This document shows positions 54,910 through 63,864 of a stretch of DNA of 64,000 nt, one piece after another (position 1 is the stretch's first letter; each line of letters starts with the position of its first letter). The stretch is from Clostridiales bacterium. Its GTDB lineage: Bacteria; Bacillota; Clostridia; Peptostreptococcales; Anaerovoracaceae. Location: the NCBI GenBank assembly GCA_012841165.1, contig DUVF01000050.1, positions 1 to 64,000 on the forward strand. The letters run 5' to 3'. The notes under the pieces are model-generated. The model was not told the origin of the DNA. It searched no databases and saw only the letters and a program-made list of their open reading frames with translations. The translations under genes and the position numbers were made by a program.

Positions 54910-56172
54910 TCAAATCTTTTTTTCGACTCCCGCAAGACGAGCCGCAAAACAGCTGCAGCGCTCACCACTTTCCAACGTGCCGGTGTCGCTGCACAAAGAG
55001 CAATTATATTTGACTTCCATATAGTCGGGCGGGTAATTGTGGTCTGTCAATAAATAGGCTTTTTCTGCCTGAAGCGTTTCGCCGCGTTTTCTCATTTCGG
55101 CCGCCTTCCTGTCGCCGCCGCCTCTCAGCATCACTCGAGACAATTCAATATCGACATCAACGATCAGTTTGTCAATTTCTTCAATTCGAGGGATTTCTTT
55201 GTAAACCTCTGCTCGCCGTTGAGCGGCCGCCTCTTCATTGCGACGCTTATCATCCTCGTAGGCCTGCATGACCTGTTCGATTCGGACCTCGTTCCGGCTT
55301 CGTGACGTCCGACTGCCGGCGAAAGTTTTCTTATTCCCCGTCAACACCGCATTGACGTAGTTGATGTTGGGATTAGTGATTCCACTGGTTTTATTGCAAG
55401 CTGTTAAGATCTCGTTCAATGATAAACCGTGGTCATCAAACCAGCTGTTGATGATTCTCTGCTCCTCTTCAGTGGCGTTCCGATAGCAGCCCAGTGATTT
55501 TAGAATTCGCTTGTACTGATAGTGCCGCTGATCCGTTTCATTTAAATAGCCTTGGATTTCCTCAACTGTCTTAAGATTCTGATCGACTACCCATGATTTA
55601 AGAACAGCGTGTACATAGGCTGGTTTTGTATTGTTCTTTGTTTGAGCACAATGCTGATAAGCAAAAGTAATCACTTCCGGACCGACACGGTAATCATCCA
55701 GCCAACCCAGGATCGTAAGCGGTTCCTTTCCCTCAAGCAACCGCCCCGTTGCCTGTTCAATCGAACGGTACAGTTTTTTCAAAGAAGCATCCGACAAAGC
55801 CTTTGTCAACGTCCCGGCACTGCTATCATTTCTTCTGCGCTGCCGGCTCGGACGGCAGTACAGCTGTTCTTTCAAGCTGACGAATTCGATTCCATATTCT
55901 AAAGGATGACCCGATTTTTTGTTGATCTTGCGAATGATGCCTTTCCCTTCCCAATAGGTCCAGGCCTTAAGCACATCTTCGACCGCCATGCCAAGTTGGC
56001 GCGCTAATTCGGCATTGTTGGATCGGACACCGTTTTCGGCATACATTAAGGCATATAAATAGACCTTCACATACTCACCGGGCGCAATCGGCATATATTC
56101 GCCCAGGAAAAGATTTTCTACGGAAGTGTTTTGCAAATAGTAGTTTTGGTTTTTTTGTTTTCTATAACTCAT
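54910..56172 (-). CDS. DnaD-type replication protein fused to the N-terminal half of a DnaI/DnaC helicase loader
   Basis: A 420-residue protein in three parts. The N-terminal winged-helix part (1-130) resembles DnaD. A DnaB_2/DnaD domain occupies about 165-275 (SWFDDHGLSLNEILTACNKT). From about residue 324 the sequence, EVYKEIPRIEEIDKLIVDV then YPPDYMEVKYNCSLCSDTG and GERCSCF, matches the first roughly 100 residues of DnaI/DnaC helicase loaders, including the CxxC...CxC zinc site. The protein stops there. No AAA+ ATPase follows in this frame, and only 79 bases separate the stop from the next gene. It sits one DUF1858 gene downstream of dnaB, so a helicase-loading role is plausible. Confidence 0.85.
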   Translation of the reverse strand: MSYRKQKNQNYYLQNTSVENLFLGEYMPIAPGEYVKVYLYALMYAENGVRSNNAELARQLGMAVEDVLKAWTYWEGKGIIRKINKKSGHPLEYGIEFVSLKEQLYCRPSRQRRRNDSSAGTLTKALSDASLKKLYRSIEQATGRLLEGKEPLTILGWLDDYRVGPEVITFAYQHCAQTKNNTKPAYVHAVLKSWVVDQNLKTVEEIQGYLNETDQRHYQYKRILKSLGCYRNATEEEQRIINSWFDDHGLSLNEILTACNKTSGITNPNINYVNAVLTGNKKTFAGSRTSRSRNEVRIEQVMQAYEDDKRRNEEAAAQRRAEVYKEIPRIEEIDKLIVDVDIELSRVMLRGGGDRKAAEMRKRGETLQAEKAYLLTDHNYPPDYMEVKYNCSLCSDTGTLESGERCSCFAARLAGVEKKI

Positions 56173-56377
56173 CGTCTATGCTCGTTTTGACCCGGCTCGC
56201 GTTCAGCTTCTGCAGCAATTCTTCAAGATCGACACCATGACCCTCGGCGGCTTCTTCTAAAGTTTCATTGTCTGCGCCCGGACAGTTAACGCAACTTAAA
56301 CCATTGCGCTCCAGAATTTCACCCATTGTTTCATTGTAATTGAGGATTTCACTGATCAGCATGTTCTTGGTAATCAT
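56162..56377 (-). CDS. DUF1858 domain protein
   Basis: A 71-residue DUF1858 (hybrid cluster-like/redox disulfide) protein. It has NETMGEILERNGLSCVNCPGADNETLEEAAEGHGVD, with a CVNC pair typical of the family. The function is unknown. The start overlaps the dnaB stop by four bases (56377-56374) and the stop overlaps the start of the DnaD-like gene, so all three are translationally coupled. Confidence 0.88.
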   Translation of the reverse strand: MITKNMLISEILNYNETMGEILERNGLSCVNCPGADNETLEEAAEGHGVDLEELLQKLNASRVKTSIDDEL

Positions 56378-57771
56378 TGTTCAGCCTCACTTTCGTGTGA
56401 ACTCAATTGGCGTGGATCGAAATCGGCTTCGCTGTATCGGGTCTCTTTGTTGGTGAACCGGGTAAAGGCGCCGTTCCAGTTTAATTCTATTCTCTTTGTC
56501 TGGCCATTTCGATGCTTGGCGATATTGACTTCGCATATATTAGGAGTGAGGGTATCTTGATTGTAGTAATCGTCCCGGTACAGGAAAATCACTATATCAG
56601 CGTCTTGTTCTATAGCGCCCGATTCACGAAGGTCAGACAGCACCGGTCGCCTTTGGTCTCCCGTTCTCTGCTCAGGCGCCCGGGATAATTGTGACAACAG
56701 AATAACCGGGCAATCCATTTCACGGGCTAACTGTTTCAGTTGCCTGGTCAGTGCGGTGATCTCCTGCTGACGGTTCTCGACTCTGCCGTCATATTGCATC
56801 AGCTGCAGATAGTCAATGACAATCAGGTCCAGCTTATTTTCGCTCTTCAACCGACGGCACTTATTTCGCATCTCCATTATGGAGATGCCCGCCGTATCAT
56901 CAATGAAAATCCGTCCTTCCAACAGCTTGTTAATTGCGCTGTTGATTTTTTTCCATTTATCCTGAGGTGATTGAAGGTTGCCCGTCCTCAGATACTGCAA
57001 TTCGATTCTGGATTCCATAGATAACAGCCGCATTCCCAACTGCTCTTTGGACATTTCCAGACTGAAAATAAGTACCCCGGCCTGATTTTTCACCGCTGTC
57101 TGATGGGCAATGTTAAGCGCAAACGATGTTTTCCCCATGCCTGGGCGGGCCGCTATAACTATCAGATCTGATCGTTGAAGGCCCGAAGTAACCAAGTCGA
57201 GGTCGATAAAACCCGTCTCCAAACCTGTCATTCCGCCGCCATTTTTTTCGAGCTGGGAAATCTCCTGGACATTGCTCTGCAGAACATCACGCAACGGTAC
57301 ATAATCTTTATTTTGTCTGACCGCGGCAATGTTAAAAATCGCTTGTTCAGCTGAATCAAGAATTGTTTCCGGATCCTGTCTGCCCTGATACGCCTGCTCT
57401 GTAATATCTGAAGCGGCTTTTATCAGGCGCCGCAGTGTCGCTTTTTCAATGATAATTCTGGCATACTGCAAGGCGTTGGCTGTGCTGGGAACTTCTGCCG
57501 TCAGTTGGGCGATATAAGCGCGGCCTCCCACCATTTCAAGCGAGTTCCGCCGTTTCAATGCTTCTGATACCGTCAACAGGTCAACAGCTTGATTGCCCTG
57601 ATATAAATCGATAATCGCACGATAAATCTCACGATGCGCCTCCTCATAAAAATCAGCATCCTTCAACTGTGATGCCACATCAGACAAGGCGTCACGATCC
57701 AGAAGCAGCGCTCCTAAAACGGAACATTCGGCTTCCTGGCTGTGAGGCGGGATCCGCATATTCGCTTCCAT
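56374..57771 (-). CDS. dnaB: replicative DNA helicase DnaB
   Basis: A 465-residue replicative helicase (called DnaC in Bacillus subtilis). The N-terminal helical domain (1-110) starts PPHSQEAECSVLGALLLD. The RecA-like domain has Walker A AARPGMGKTSFALN (near 205-218), SLEMSKEQL, Walker B LIVIDYLQLM, and LSQLSRAPEQRTGDQRRPVLSDLRESG. No intein is present, and length and motifs are normal. It follows rplI by five bases, in the common gdpP-rplI-dnaB order. Confidence 0.97.
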   Translation of the reverse strand: MEANMRIPPHSQEAECSVLGALLLDRDALSDVASQLKDADFYEEAHREIYRAIIDLYQGNQAVDLLTVSEALKRRNSLEMVGGRAYIAQLTAEVPSTANALQYARIIIEKATLRRLIKAASDITEQAYQGRQDPETILDSAEQAIFNIAAVRQNKDYVPLRDVLQSNVQEISQLEKNGGGMTGLETGFIDLDLVTSGLQRSDLIVIAARPGMGKTSFALNIAHQTAVKNQAGVLIFSLEMSKEQLGMRLLSMESRIELQYLRTGNLQSPQDKWKKINSAINKLLEGRIFIDDTAGISIMEMRNKCRRLKSENKLDLIVIDYLQLMQYDGRVENRQQEITALTRQLKQLAREMDCPVILLSQLSRAPEQRTGDQRRPVLSDLRESGAIEQDADIVIFLYRDDYYNQDTLTPNICEVNIAKHRNGQTKRIELNWNGAFTRFTNKETRYSEADFDPRQLSSHESEAEQ

Positions 57772-57776
57772 TTTGC

Positions 57777-58220
57777 TTAAATCTCCACTTCAATGCGCAG
57801 TTTTGCTGTGATATCCTGATAAAAGCGAATATCGACGCTATGTTCGCCGGCCTGCTTGATTGGCTGGGCTACTTCGATCTTACGTTTATCGACTGCAATA
57901 TCATGCTGCGCAAGCAGCGCGTCCGCAATGTCTTTAGATGTAATGGAGCCGAACAAGCGGCCGCCTTCTCCTCCCTTTGCCTTTATCTGCACTCTCAGCA
58001 AAGCGATTCGCTCAGCCACTGCCTGTGCCTCTGCCCTTTCTTCGGCTTCCTTGGCGTTCTGCGCTGCCACTTGCCGTTCAAGATTCTTTAAATTTGCTTC
58101 GGTCGCTTCCTTTACTAAACCTCTTGGCAATAGAAAATTCCGTGCGTATCCGTCATTGACATTTGCTGTCTCTCCCTGTTTCCCCAAGCCTTTGATATCT
58201 TTTAACAAAATGACATTCAT
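57777..58220 (-). CDS. rplI: 50S ribosomal protein L9
   Basis: A 147-residue L9. It begins [36 protein letters not shown], the standard N-domain, with the long connecting helix at 40-75 and the C-domain [29 protein letters not shown] precedes the ATG. It lies between gdpP and dnaB. Confidence 0.98.
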   Translation of the reverse strand: MNVILLKDIKGLGKQGETANVNDGYARNFLLPRGLVKEATEANLKNLERQVAAQNAKEAEERAEAQAVAERIALLRVQIKAKGGEGGRLFGSITSKDIADALLAQHDIAVDKRKIEVAQPIKQAGEHSVDIRFYQDITAKLRIEVEI

Positions 58221-58234
58221 GGCTGCCTCCTTCT

Positions 58235-60208
58235 TTAATCTTCTATGAGGAAGAGAATCTGTTCTTTCAATTCCATCATTATCTCTTCAGGTGATTTTTC
58301 CGACTGCGCTCCGGCGGTCGTCAAATGGCCTCCACCGCCGATCCGTTCCATTATGGTTTGTACGTTGATCTCTCCCAAAGAACGCGCGCTCACAAAGGTA
58401 AGCTCTTTATCGTTCATCCCGGCAACGAAGCTGGCGCGAACACCGCTGATATTCAGAAGTTCATCGGCTGCTTGGGCAATCAGCACCTGTATATCCGGAT
58501 GTGAGACGGGACTGATCGACAGCGCAAATCCCGAAGGCAGGATTTCCGCTCTGGCAATAATCTCTGCCCGAATCCGGAAATCATCCATATCCGTTTGAAA
58601 ATACTGTCGCACAGACGCGGTGTCTGCGCCATGTCGTTTAAGCCAGGTCGCTGCCTCAAAGGTTCGGACTCCGGTTTTGATGGAAAAATTGCGCGTATCG
58701 ACTGTTATGCCGGCAAGCAGAGCTTCTGCTTCCAGCTTTTCGATAATTTTTTTCCCATCACCTATGTATTGCAGAATTTCCGTTACCAGCTCGGAAGTGG
58801 ACGAAGCATAGGTCTCCATGTAAACGAGCGTCGCGTTATCAATGCTATCGGCCGATTTACGGTGGTGATCGATCAGAACGATTTTGTCCGTTTGGTCGAG
58901 CAGGTCGGGGCACTCTGTAATCTTGGCGCGATGTGTGTCAACAACCACCAAAAGGGTGTCCTTGCCCACCACGCGTTTAGCTTCTTCCCGACTTATAAAA
59001 TGATGCTGGCCGGAGGCCTCTGCCTTTCGATATAGCGCTTCGACCGCCTTTCCCACGCTTCCCATCACGATAGCGCTTTCTTTGCCTTGCGCCAGCGCGA
59101 TCCGATTTATGCCCAGCGCCGAACCTAACGAATCCATGTCCGGACTGCGATGCCCCATGACGACCACCCGATCGGCCTGTTCGATCATTTGCCTGAGAGC
59201 GTGAGCCATGATGCGTGATTTCCCTTTATTTCGCTTTTCGACCGTCTGTAATTTGCCCCCGTAATAGTCTATTTTCTTGCGATTCTTGATTACCGCCTGA
59301 TCTCCGCCTCGCCCCAGCGCTAAATCAAGCGCTGAGCGGGCATATTCGTCGGCTTCCTGCAGGTTCTGAGCGCCGCTGCCTATACCAATCGACAGCGAAG
59401 CCGGAAAATCTTTCCCCGTCTCAATCGCCCGGATTTCATCGAGAACGGAAAACTTCGATGCTATCAGTTGTTCGATCTGTTTCCTTTCAAACACCATAAA
59501 ATAACGACCGCTCTTATAGCGCAGGGCGGTTGCCATCAAACGATTCGCCCATTGGTAGATTAATTTTTCGATCTGAGACAGCAATTCTGTCCGTCTTTCA
59601 TCCGGGGCTCCTGTTACCAGCTCGTCATAATTATCGACATCAATATAGGCGTAACAGATTCTTTCTTCATTATACATCGTCTTCAGGTTCTCAAAGCCGC
59701 TGACATCAACAAAAGAGAGCATTATATTTCCGCTGCTGGAAACGTCTGGCTCATTGATCATGAAGCGGTAGATGCGGCCATTTTGCTCTATCAGTAAACG
59801 CCGGCCGGCATCGGCAGCAGATACCACTTCCTCATATGTCGTTCCGGTCAATTCCTCAAAGGTGCTGATGAGCATGGCGGCGTCTTCATACAAGTTGGTG
59901 AACGCTCGATTATGCCATAAAATAGTCCCGTCGGAATTTAGAACGCAGGTAGGCAGCGGATTATGATCGGCCAGCCGACTGATCATATCGTCCATGCCAT
60001 CTGTCATAGACTTGGTATAGCGCTTCCAAAAATCTTCTTTTTTCCCCGAAAGCCAAAAGAAGTAAAGGTAGATCAATAGCGTCGTCAACAATGCGGCTAA
60101 ACCGGCATACTTGTTAAAAAAGAAATAGCCTAAGGCAAAGAGCAACAATGCGACGCCGCTGACCCTTACATAAGGCGATAGTAAACTTTTAAGCATTTTT
60201 ATACCCAT
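58235..60208 (-). CDS. gdpP: GdpP-type cyclic-di-AMP phosphodiesterase
   Basis: A 657-residue membrane enzyme that degrades c-di-AMP. It has two N-terminal transmembrane segments, a PAS domain (about 65-150) and a degenerate GGDEF domain (about 175-300). The DHH domain follows, with [21 protein letters not shown] and the DHH signature IDHHRKS near 445, then DHHA1 with [11 protein letters not shown] near 625. The degenerate GGDEF is normal for GdpP. I place the start at the ATG at 60208, with AGGTG upstream. A TTG at 60229 and an ATG at 60196 are alternatives. It is the first gene of the long minus-strand run. Confidence 0.95.
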   Translation of the reverse strand: MGIKMLKSLLSPYVRVSGVALLLFALGYFFFNKYAGLAALLTTLLIYLYFFWLSGKKEDFWKRYTKSMTDGMDDMISRLADHNPLPTCVLNSDGTILWHNRAFTNLYEDAAMLISTFEELTGTTYEEVVSAADAGRRLLIEQNGRIYRFMINEPDVSSSGNIMLSFVDVSGFENLKTMYNEERICYAYIDVDNYDELVTGAPDERRTELLSQIEKLIYQWANRLMATALRYKSGRYFMVFERKQIEQLIASKFSVLDEIRAIETGKDFPASLSIGIGSGAQNLQEADEYARSALDLALGRGGDQAVIKNRKKIDYYGGKLQTVEKRNKGKSRIMAHALRQMIEQADRVVVMGHRSPDMDSLGSALGINRIALAQGKESAIVMGSVGKAVEALYRKAEASGQHHFISREEAKRVVGKDTLLVVVDTHRAKITECPDLLDQTDKIVLIDHHRKSADSIDNATLVYMETYASSTSELVTEILQYIGDGKKIIEKLEAEALLAGITVDTRNFSIKTGVRTFEAATWLKRHGADTASVRQYFQTDMDDFRIRAEIIARAEILPSGFALSISPVSHPDIQVLIAQAADELLNISGVRASFVAGMNDKELTFVSARSLGEINVQTIMERIGGGGHLTTAGAQSEKSPEEIMMELKEQILFLIED

Positions 60209-60264
60209 TTTTCTGATTTTCACCTGCAAGGTAGTTTATGTTGAAATAATCTCGACTGCGCTCG

Positions 60265-60273
60265 CTTATTATA
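60265..60273 (-). promoter_or_regulatory. extended -10 promoter of gdpP-rplI-dnaB
   Basis: On the minus strand TGtTATAAT, with TATAAT at 60273-60268, lies 59 bases upstream of the gdpP start. A weak T-rich -35 is present. Confidence 0.55.
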
Positions 60274-60410
60274 ACATATACCTTTTTGAAAAACGAATAT
60301 TTTTGATAGCTTATGGAATGCCTTGACCAACTATCCTTGTTCGCCTATAATTCAAATTGTTCCGGCAACTCATAATATAATCATTGTTAATCTGTGGAGG
60401 TTGTTTTTTC

Positions 60411-61430
60411 ATGAAAAAAATCGAACTGGCAAATGCCGTCGGCACCGTATTGGCGCATGACCTGACTGAAATCATCCCCGGTCTCAGCAAGGGGGCTCGC
60501 TTTAAGAAGGGCCATGTAATTAAAGAAGAAGACCTCCCGATATTGCTGAACATGGGGAAACGACATTTGTTCGTTCTTGAAAAAGGCGACGATGATATCC
60601 ATGAGGACGAAGCTGCCCTGCGACTGGCCAGGGCTGCTTCCGGTTCAGGCATTGCGCTGACCGATCCATCCGAGGGAAAGGTCGAGCTTATGGCAAAGGT
60701 TCAAGGACTCCTCAAAATTGACAAAGAAAGATTGCAGAAGGTGACGGCCCGAAATGAGATCGTGCTCGCCACCCGCCATGGCGATAGAATGGTCAAAGAA
60801 GGAGATAAAATCGCCGGCGCCAGAGTAATCCCCCTCTTTGTCAAACCAGAGCTTATTGAAGAGGCTGAAGCGATCTGCAAAAACAAACCCATCATCGAGA
60901 TCCGCCCCTTGCAAAAATTAAACGTCGGTGTTGTTACAACAGGCAGTGAAGTCTATCACGGACGCATAGAAGATGCCTTTGGGCCGGTTCTGATCCGCAA
61001 GTTCGGCGCTTTGGGCAGCACGGTGGTCAAGCAACTGTTTGCTGATGATGACGAAACGATGATAGCCGAAAAGATCCGCGAACTGATTGATGACGGTGTC
61101 GATATGATAGGCGTGACAGGCGGAATGTCGGTTGATCCGGATGACATGACTCCTGCCGGAGTAAAAAAAGCCGGTGGTCAAATTGTTACTTACGGATTAC
61201 CGGTGATGCCCGGCGCAATGTTTTTGTTGGCCTACATCGGAGATGTCCCGGTGGTTGGTCTGCCCGGCTGCGTCATGTACAACCGCATAAGCATCTTCGA
61301 TTTAATCGTACCCCGGCTGCTGGCCGGAGAAAAACCTGCTCCGACTGAGCTGAGACAGTTAGCCTACGGAGGGCTTTGCCTTTCCTGTCCAACCTGTAGC
61401 TTTCCCAACTGTGGCTTCGGCTTGAGCTGA
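60411..61430 (+). CDS. molybdopterin-binding (MoCF/MoeA-like) protein
   Basis: A 339-residue protein. The N-terminal 170 residues resemble MoeA domains I/II. The C-terminal MoCF_biosynth domain has VGVVTTGSEVYHGRIED and VTGGMSVDPDDMTPAG. A Cys-rich tail, GGLCLSCPTCSFPNCGFG, recurs in clostridial relatives and may bind metal or iron-sulfur. It is not a canonical MoeA because of its length and tail. The family is linked to molybdenum-cofactor or sulfur chemistry, but no reaction is established. The ATG at 60411 follows TGGAGG at moderate distance. It stands alone, facing the rpsR operon end. Confidence 0.82.
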   Translation: MKKIELANAVGTVLAHDLTEIIPGLSKGARFKKGHVIKEEDLPILLNMGKRHLFVLEKGDDDIHEDEAALRLARAASGSGIALTDPSEGKVELMAKVQGLLKIDKERLQKVTARNEIVLATRHGDRMVKEGDKIAGARVIPLFVKPELIEEAEAICKNKPIIEIRPLQKLNVGVVTTGSEVYHGRIEDAFGPVLIRKFGALGSTVVKQLFADDDETMIAEKIRELIDDGVDMIGVTGGMSVDPDDMTPAGVKKAGGQIVTYGLPVMPGAMFLLAYIGDVPVVGLPGCVMYNRISIFDLIVPRLLAGEKPAPTELRQLAYGGLCLSCPTCSFPNCGFGLS

Positions 61431-61511
61431 TCCAGATTAAACCGTTTCGGTTTGCCGCTGCCAGAGTCAGCGAGCTGACATTTTCCGTAGCTTTACCTGA
61501 AATAACAATAA

Positions 61512-61560
61512 AGACCGCCTTCTCACGATTGAAAAATCATAAGAAAGCGGTCTCTTTTTT
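61512..61560. terminator. bidirectional terminator between the molybdopterin protein gene and rpsR
   Basis: AGACCGC (61512-61518) pairs with GCGGTCT (61547-61553), and the stem extends with imperfect pairing TTCTCACGAT/ATCATAAGAA. It ends in CTTTTTT on the plus strand and TTTATTGTTATT on the minus strand. Confidence 0.8.
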
Positions 61561-61604
61561 ATGTGTTTGGTACAGACAACCGATGACGATTGCCCACAAC
61601 CGCT

Positions 61605-61835
61605 TTAGTCGGCGGTATAAGGCAACAAGGCTACTATGCGAGCCCTTTTGATGGCGGTTGTTACTGCTCGTTGATGAACCGCGCAATTTCCGGTGATCCG
61701 CTTAGGCAAGATCTTTCCGCGATCCGTCACATATTTTTTTAACTTTTCTACATCCTTATAGTCTATGACTTCCGTTTTGTCGGCGCAAAACTGGCAGACT
61801 TTTCTCCGCCTCATGCCGCGTTTTTTTTCAATCAT
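61605..61835 (-). CDS. rpsR: 30S ribosomal protein S18
   Basis: A 76-residue S18. It has [39 protein letters not shown]. The CxxC near the start marks the zinc-binding (C+) paralogue form. It is the last gene of rpsF-ssb-rpsR and ends at a bidirectional terminator. Confidence 0.97.
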   Translation of the reverse strand: MIEKKRGMRRRKVCQFCADKTEVIDYKDVEKLKKYVTDRGKILPKRITGNCAVHQRAVTTAIKRARIVALLPYTAD

Positions 61836-61852
61836 GAGTCTATACTCCTTTA

Positions 61853-62299
61853 CTAGAATGGAATATCGTCATCGTCTTCTATCAGCTGGATACCGTCCGG
61901 CAAATCAGTCGGTGCTTTGGAATCGCTTTTCATGGAGCTGAATTCCTGTCGCTCGCTATGCTCTCCTCGATTTTCCCAGCCTGTCTGTGCTCCTCTGTCA
62001 AGAAATTCCACTCTGTCTGCGTAAACCTCGGTCGTGTAACGAGTCTCTCCTGTCTGGGTCTGATAGCTACCGGTTTGAATCCGCCCCTGTACCGCGACCT
62101 GTCGCCCTTTAGCCAGATACTGATTACAGATTTCGGCAGTTCTGCCAAATGTAACTATGCGGATAAAATCAGCTGTTTTTTCTTTGGCAAAGGGACGGTC
62201 GACAGCCAGAGTAAAGGTCCCCACGGCGGTTTCATTCTGTGGAGTGTATCGGAGTTCAACATCTCTGGTTAAACGGCCGATTAAGACGACGCTGTTCAT
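61853..62299 (-). CDS. ssb: single-stranded DNA-binding protein
   Basis: A 148-residue SSB. It has an OB-fold core (1-105) with [52 protein letters not shown], an acidic flexible linker and the C-terminal EDDDDIPF tip that recruits partner proteins. It lies between rpsF and rpsR in the standard Firmicute order. Confidence 0.97.
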   Translation of the reverse strand: MNSVVLIGRLTRDVELRYTPQNETAVGTFTLAVDRPFAKEKTADFIRIVTFGRTAEICNQYLAKGRQVAVQGRIQTGSYQTQTGETRYTTEVYADRVEFLDRGAQTGWENRGEHSERQEFSSMKSDSKAPTDLPDGIQLIEDDDDIPF

Positions 62300-62321
62300 T
62301 CTTAAACCTCCCGTCGCGCAC

Positions 62322-62612
62322 CTATTTGGCGTCTATATTGACGATGATATGACGTACGATGTTGTCGGAAATTTTCAACCGGCGGTCCAACTCTTTGGGA
62401 AGATCGGGGGGGCCGGTAAATTCCATCACCGTATAAAAGCCCTCGTTCTTTTTCTGAATTGGATATGCCAGTTTCCGCATTCCCCAGATGTCGACTTTCT
62501 CAACTTCGCCTGCTGCGCCTGTAATAACGTCTTTGACAAAGTTGACCGCCCCCTCTTTTTGATCTTCTTCAAGGTCGGCATCGACGATGAACATAACTTC
62601 ATACTTGCTCAT
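62322..62612 (-). CDS. rpsF: 30S ribosomal protein S6
   Basis: A 96-residue S6. It has YEVMFIVDADLEEDQKEGAV, VDIWGMRKLAYPIQKKNEGFYTVMEF and ADLDRRLKISDNIVRHI-like LDRRLKISDNIVRHI. The ribosome site GAGGAGG is strong. The leader upstream may bind S6:S18 (see next entry). Confidence 0.97.
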   Translation of the reverse strand: MSKYEVMFIVDADLEEDQKEGAVNFVKDVITGAAGEVEKVDIWGMRKLAYPIQKKNEGFYTVMEFTGPPDLPKELDRRLKISDNIVRHIIVNIDAK

Positions 62613-62638
62613 TTTTTCACCTCCTCGTGGACTGAATG

Positions 62639-62703
62639 GCCTTATTCCGGGCGTAGCGCCCTTTTAAGGCAAGGAGTCGGTTTTCATTCTAAAAAACCGA
62701 TGC
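62639..62703 (-). promoter_or_regulatory. rpsF leader, candidate S6:S18 autoregulatory structure
   Basis: On the minus strand the leader contains a hairpin (TCGGTTTT/AAAACCGA) and then a second one. In the second, GCCTTA (62670-62665) pairs with TAAGGC (62644-62639) around an asymmetric loop and a GGGCG/CGCCC hairpin with CCCGG next to it. Structured leaders bound by S6:S18 through a CCG element are known for rpsF operons, and this position and element fit, but the match is only partial. Confidence 0.4.
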
Positions 62704-62709
62704 TTAACG

Positions 62710-62737
62710 ATTATACCACAATCCGAAGAGGATGCAA
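62710..62737 (-). promoter_or_regulatory. promoter of rpsF-ssb-rpsR
   Basis: On the minus strand TTGCAT (62737-62732), 16 bases, then TATAAT (62715-62710) with an upstream TG form an extended -10 promoter. The predicted start is about 62703. Confidence 0.75.
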
Positions 62738-62741
62738 GACC

Positions 62742-63485
62742 TCATTCTACCGATGATTTCTGCAATTCCTCCAGCTGCATTGCTATGATCTGCTGAACCT
62801 GTTCCGTCAGAACGGATGCTTCCTGTTTAGAAAGCGCGGCGGTTTCTATCGCCGGATGAATCACGAAATCGACGGTGGCCGGCTGCAGATAACCCTTTTC
62901 CTCGTAACATCGATATGTTCCATTCAGAGTCACCGGCACAACCGGCACTCCGGCTTTGCTCGCCAGGCGCAGGCTACCTTTTTTGAATTCGCCCATGCTG
63001 GGTCCTTTGCTGCGTGTGCCTTCCGGGAAAATAGTCAGAGAAAAGCCGTCTCGCAAGAGCCGCGCACCCTCTTCAAAAACTTTGAGCGCTCCTCTGGTAT
63101 CTTCCCGTTCTATAAACAGACTGCGAACATCTTTGATCCAAGGCCCCAAACCGGGGATTTTACCGAGATCGGTTTTAGCGATGAACCCCACCTGTCTGTC
63201 CTGGATCCCTACAAAAAATACCGGGATGTCTAAATAGCTCTGATGATTGGATACAAAAACCACCGGTCCGTCAGGCAGGTCCGCCAACTGTCTGACCCTC
63301 AGATCAATACCGATCTGATTAATCAAGGCCTTGCCCCAGCGATCCTCCGCTTCACGGATGTAACGACGTTCTTCTTGAATATTTCCGCTGTTTTTTAATG
63401 CCCGGATCTTCTTCTGTAACGGACGAAGCGTAAACAGAACGCCGTAAAACCACAGGCCAAAGGGTATATTGCGCACTATTTTCAT
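62742..63485 (-). CDS. plsC: 1-acyl-sn-glycerol-3-phosphate acyltransferase
   Basis: PlsC adds the second acyl chain to make phosphatidic acid at the inner face of the membrane. The 247-residue protein has a hydrophobic N-terminal segment, the catalytic NHQSYLD (HxxxxD), the substrate motif FPEGTRSKG and VPVVPVTLNG. The ATG at 63485 follows AAGAGAAGG. The frame extends upstream to 63551 without similarity. Its stop lies next to the rpsF promoter. Confidence 0.93.
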   Translation of the reverse strand: MKIVRNIPFGLWFYGVLFTLRPLQKKIRALKNSGNIQEERRYIREAEDRWGKALINQIGIDLRVRQLADLPDGPVVFVSNHQSYLDIPVFFVGIQDRQVGFIAKTDLGKIPGLGPWIKDVRSLFIEREDTRGALKVFEEGARLLRDGFSLTIFPEGTRSKGPSMGEFKKGSLRLASKAGVPVVPVTLNGTYRCYEEKGYLQPATVDFVIHPAIETAALSKQEASVLTEQVQQIIAMQLEELQKSSVE

Positions 63486-63577
63486 AAAAAAAGACCTTCT
63501 CTTTCTAGAGTTTTCACCTCTTGGAATTTTTATTATAACATTCGAAAACATTCATATGCAACGTCGCATCCTTTCTC

Positions 63578-63606
63578 TTGCCCGCGCCTCTGTAATCGTC
63601 TATAAT
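63578..63606 (+). promoter_or_regulatory. promoter of the small membrane protein at 63651
   Basis: TTGCCC (63578-63583), 17 bases, TATAAT (63601-63606). The predicted start at about 63613 supports translation from 63651 rather than 63615. Confidence 0.6.
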
Positions 63607-63650
63607 TTAGGAAAGTGAAAAAAATAACCAAGGACGAACGGAGGTTCTCT

Positions 63651-63830
63651 GTGGCACAAAAAATCCGCTTCTTTCTTCTTATCGCGATGATGATCGTTTA
63701 TTGCATCAGCTTTTTCAGCATGATAGCACCCATGCCGGGAATGCCCTTTTATATTAAGGCGATCACCTTGATCGGTCCGGTATTCGTATTTTTCGGCTTG
63801 CTGTTACGGCAATATAAACGCATGCGTTAA
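63651..63830 (+). CDS. small hypothetical membrane protein
   Basis: Starting from the GTG at 63651 the protein is 59 residues with two hydrophobic segments separated by a short PMPGMP turn and a basic C-terminal tail (RQYKRMR). GGAGG is six bases upstream. A longer frame starting with GTG at 63615 would begin two bases after the predicted transcript start. I do not recognise a family. It is probably co-transcribed with the following nucleotidyltransferase gene. Confidence 0.6.
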   Translation: MAQKIRFFLLIAMMIVYCISFFSMIAPMPGMPFYIKAITLIGPVFVFFGLLLRQYKRMR

Positions 63831-63864
63831 GATCGTACTAATTAAAACGAAAGGAAATCACCCC

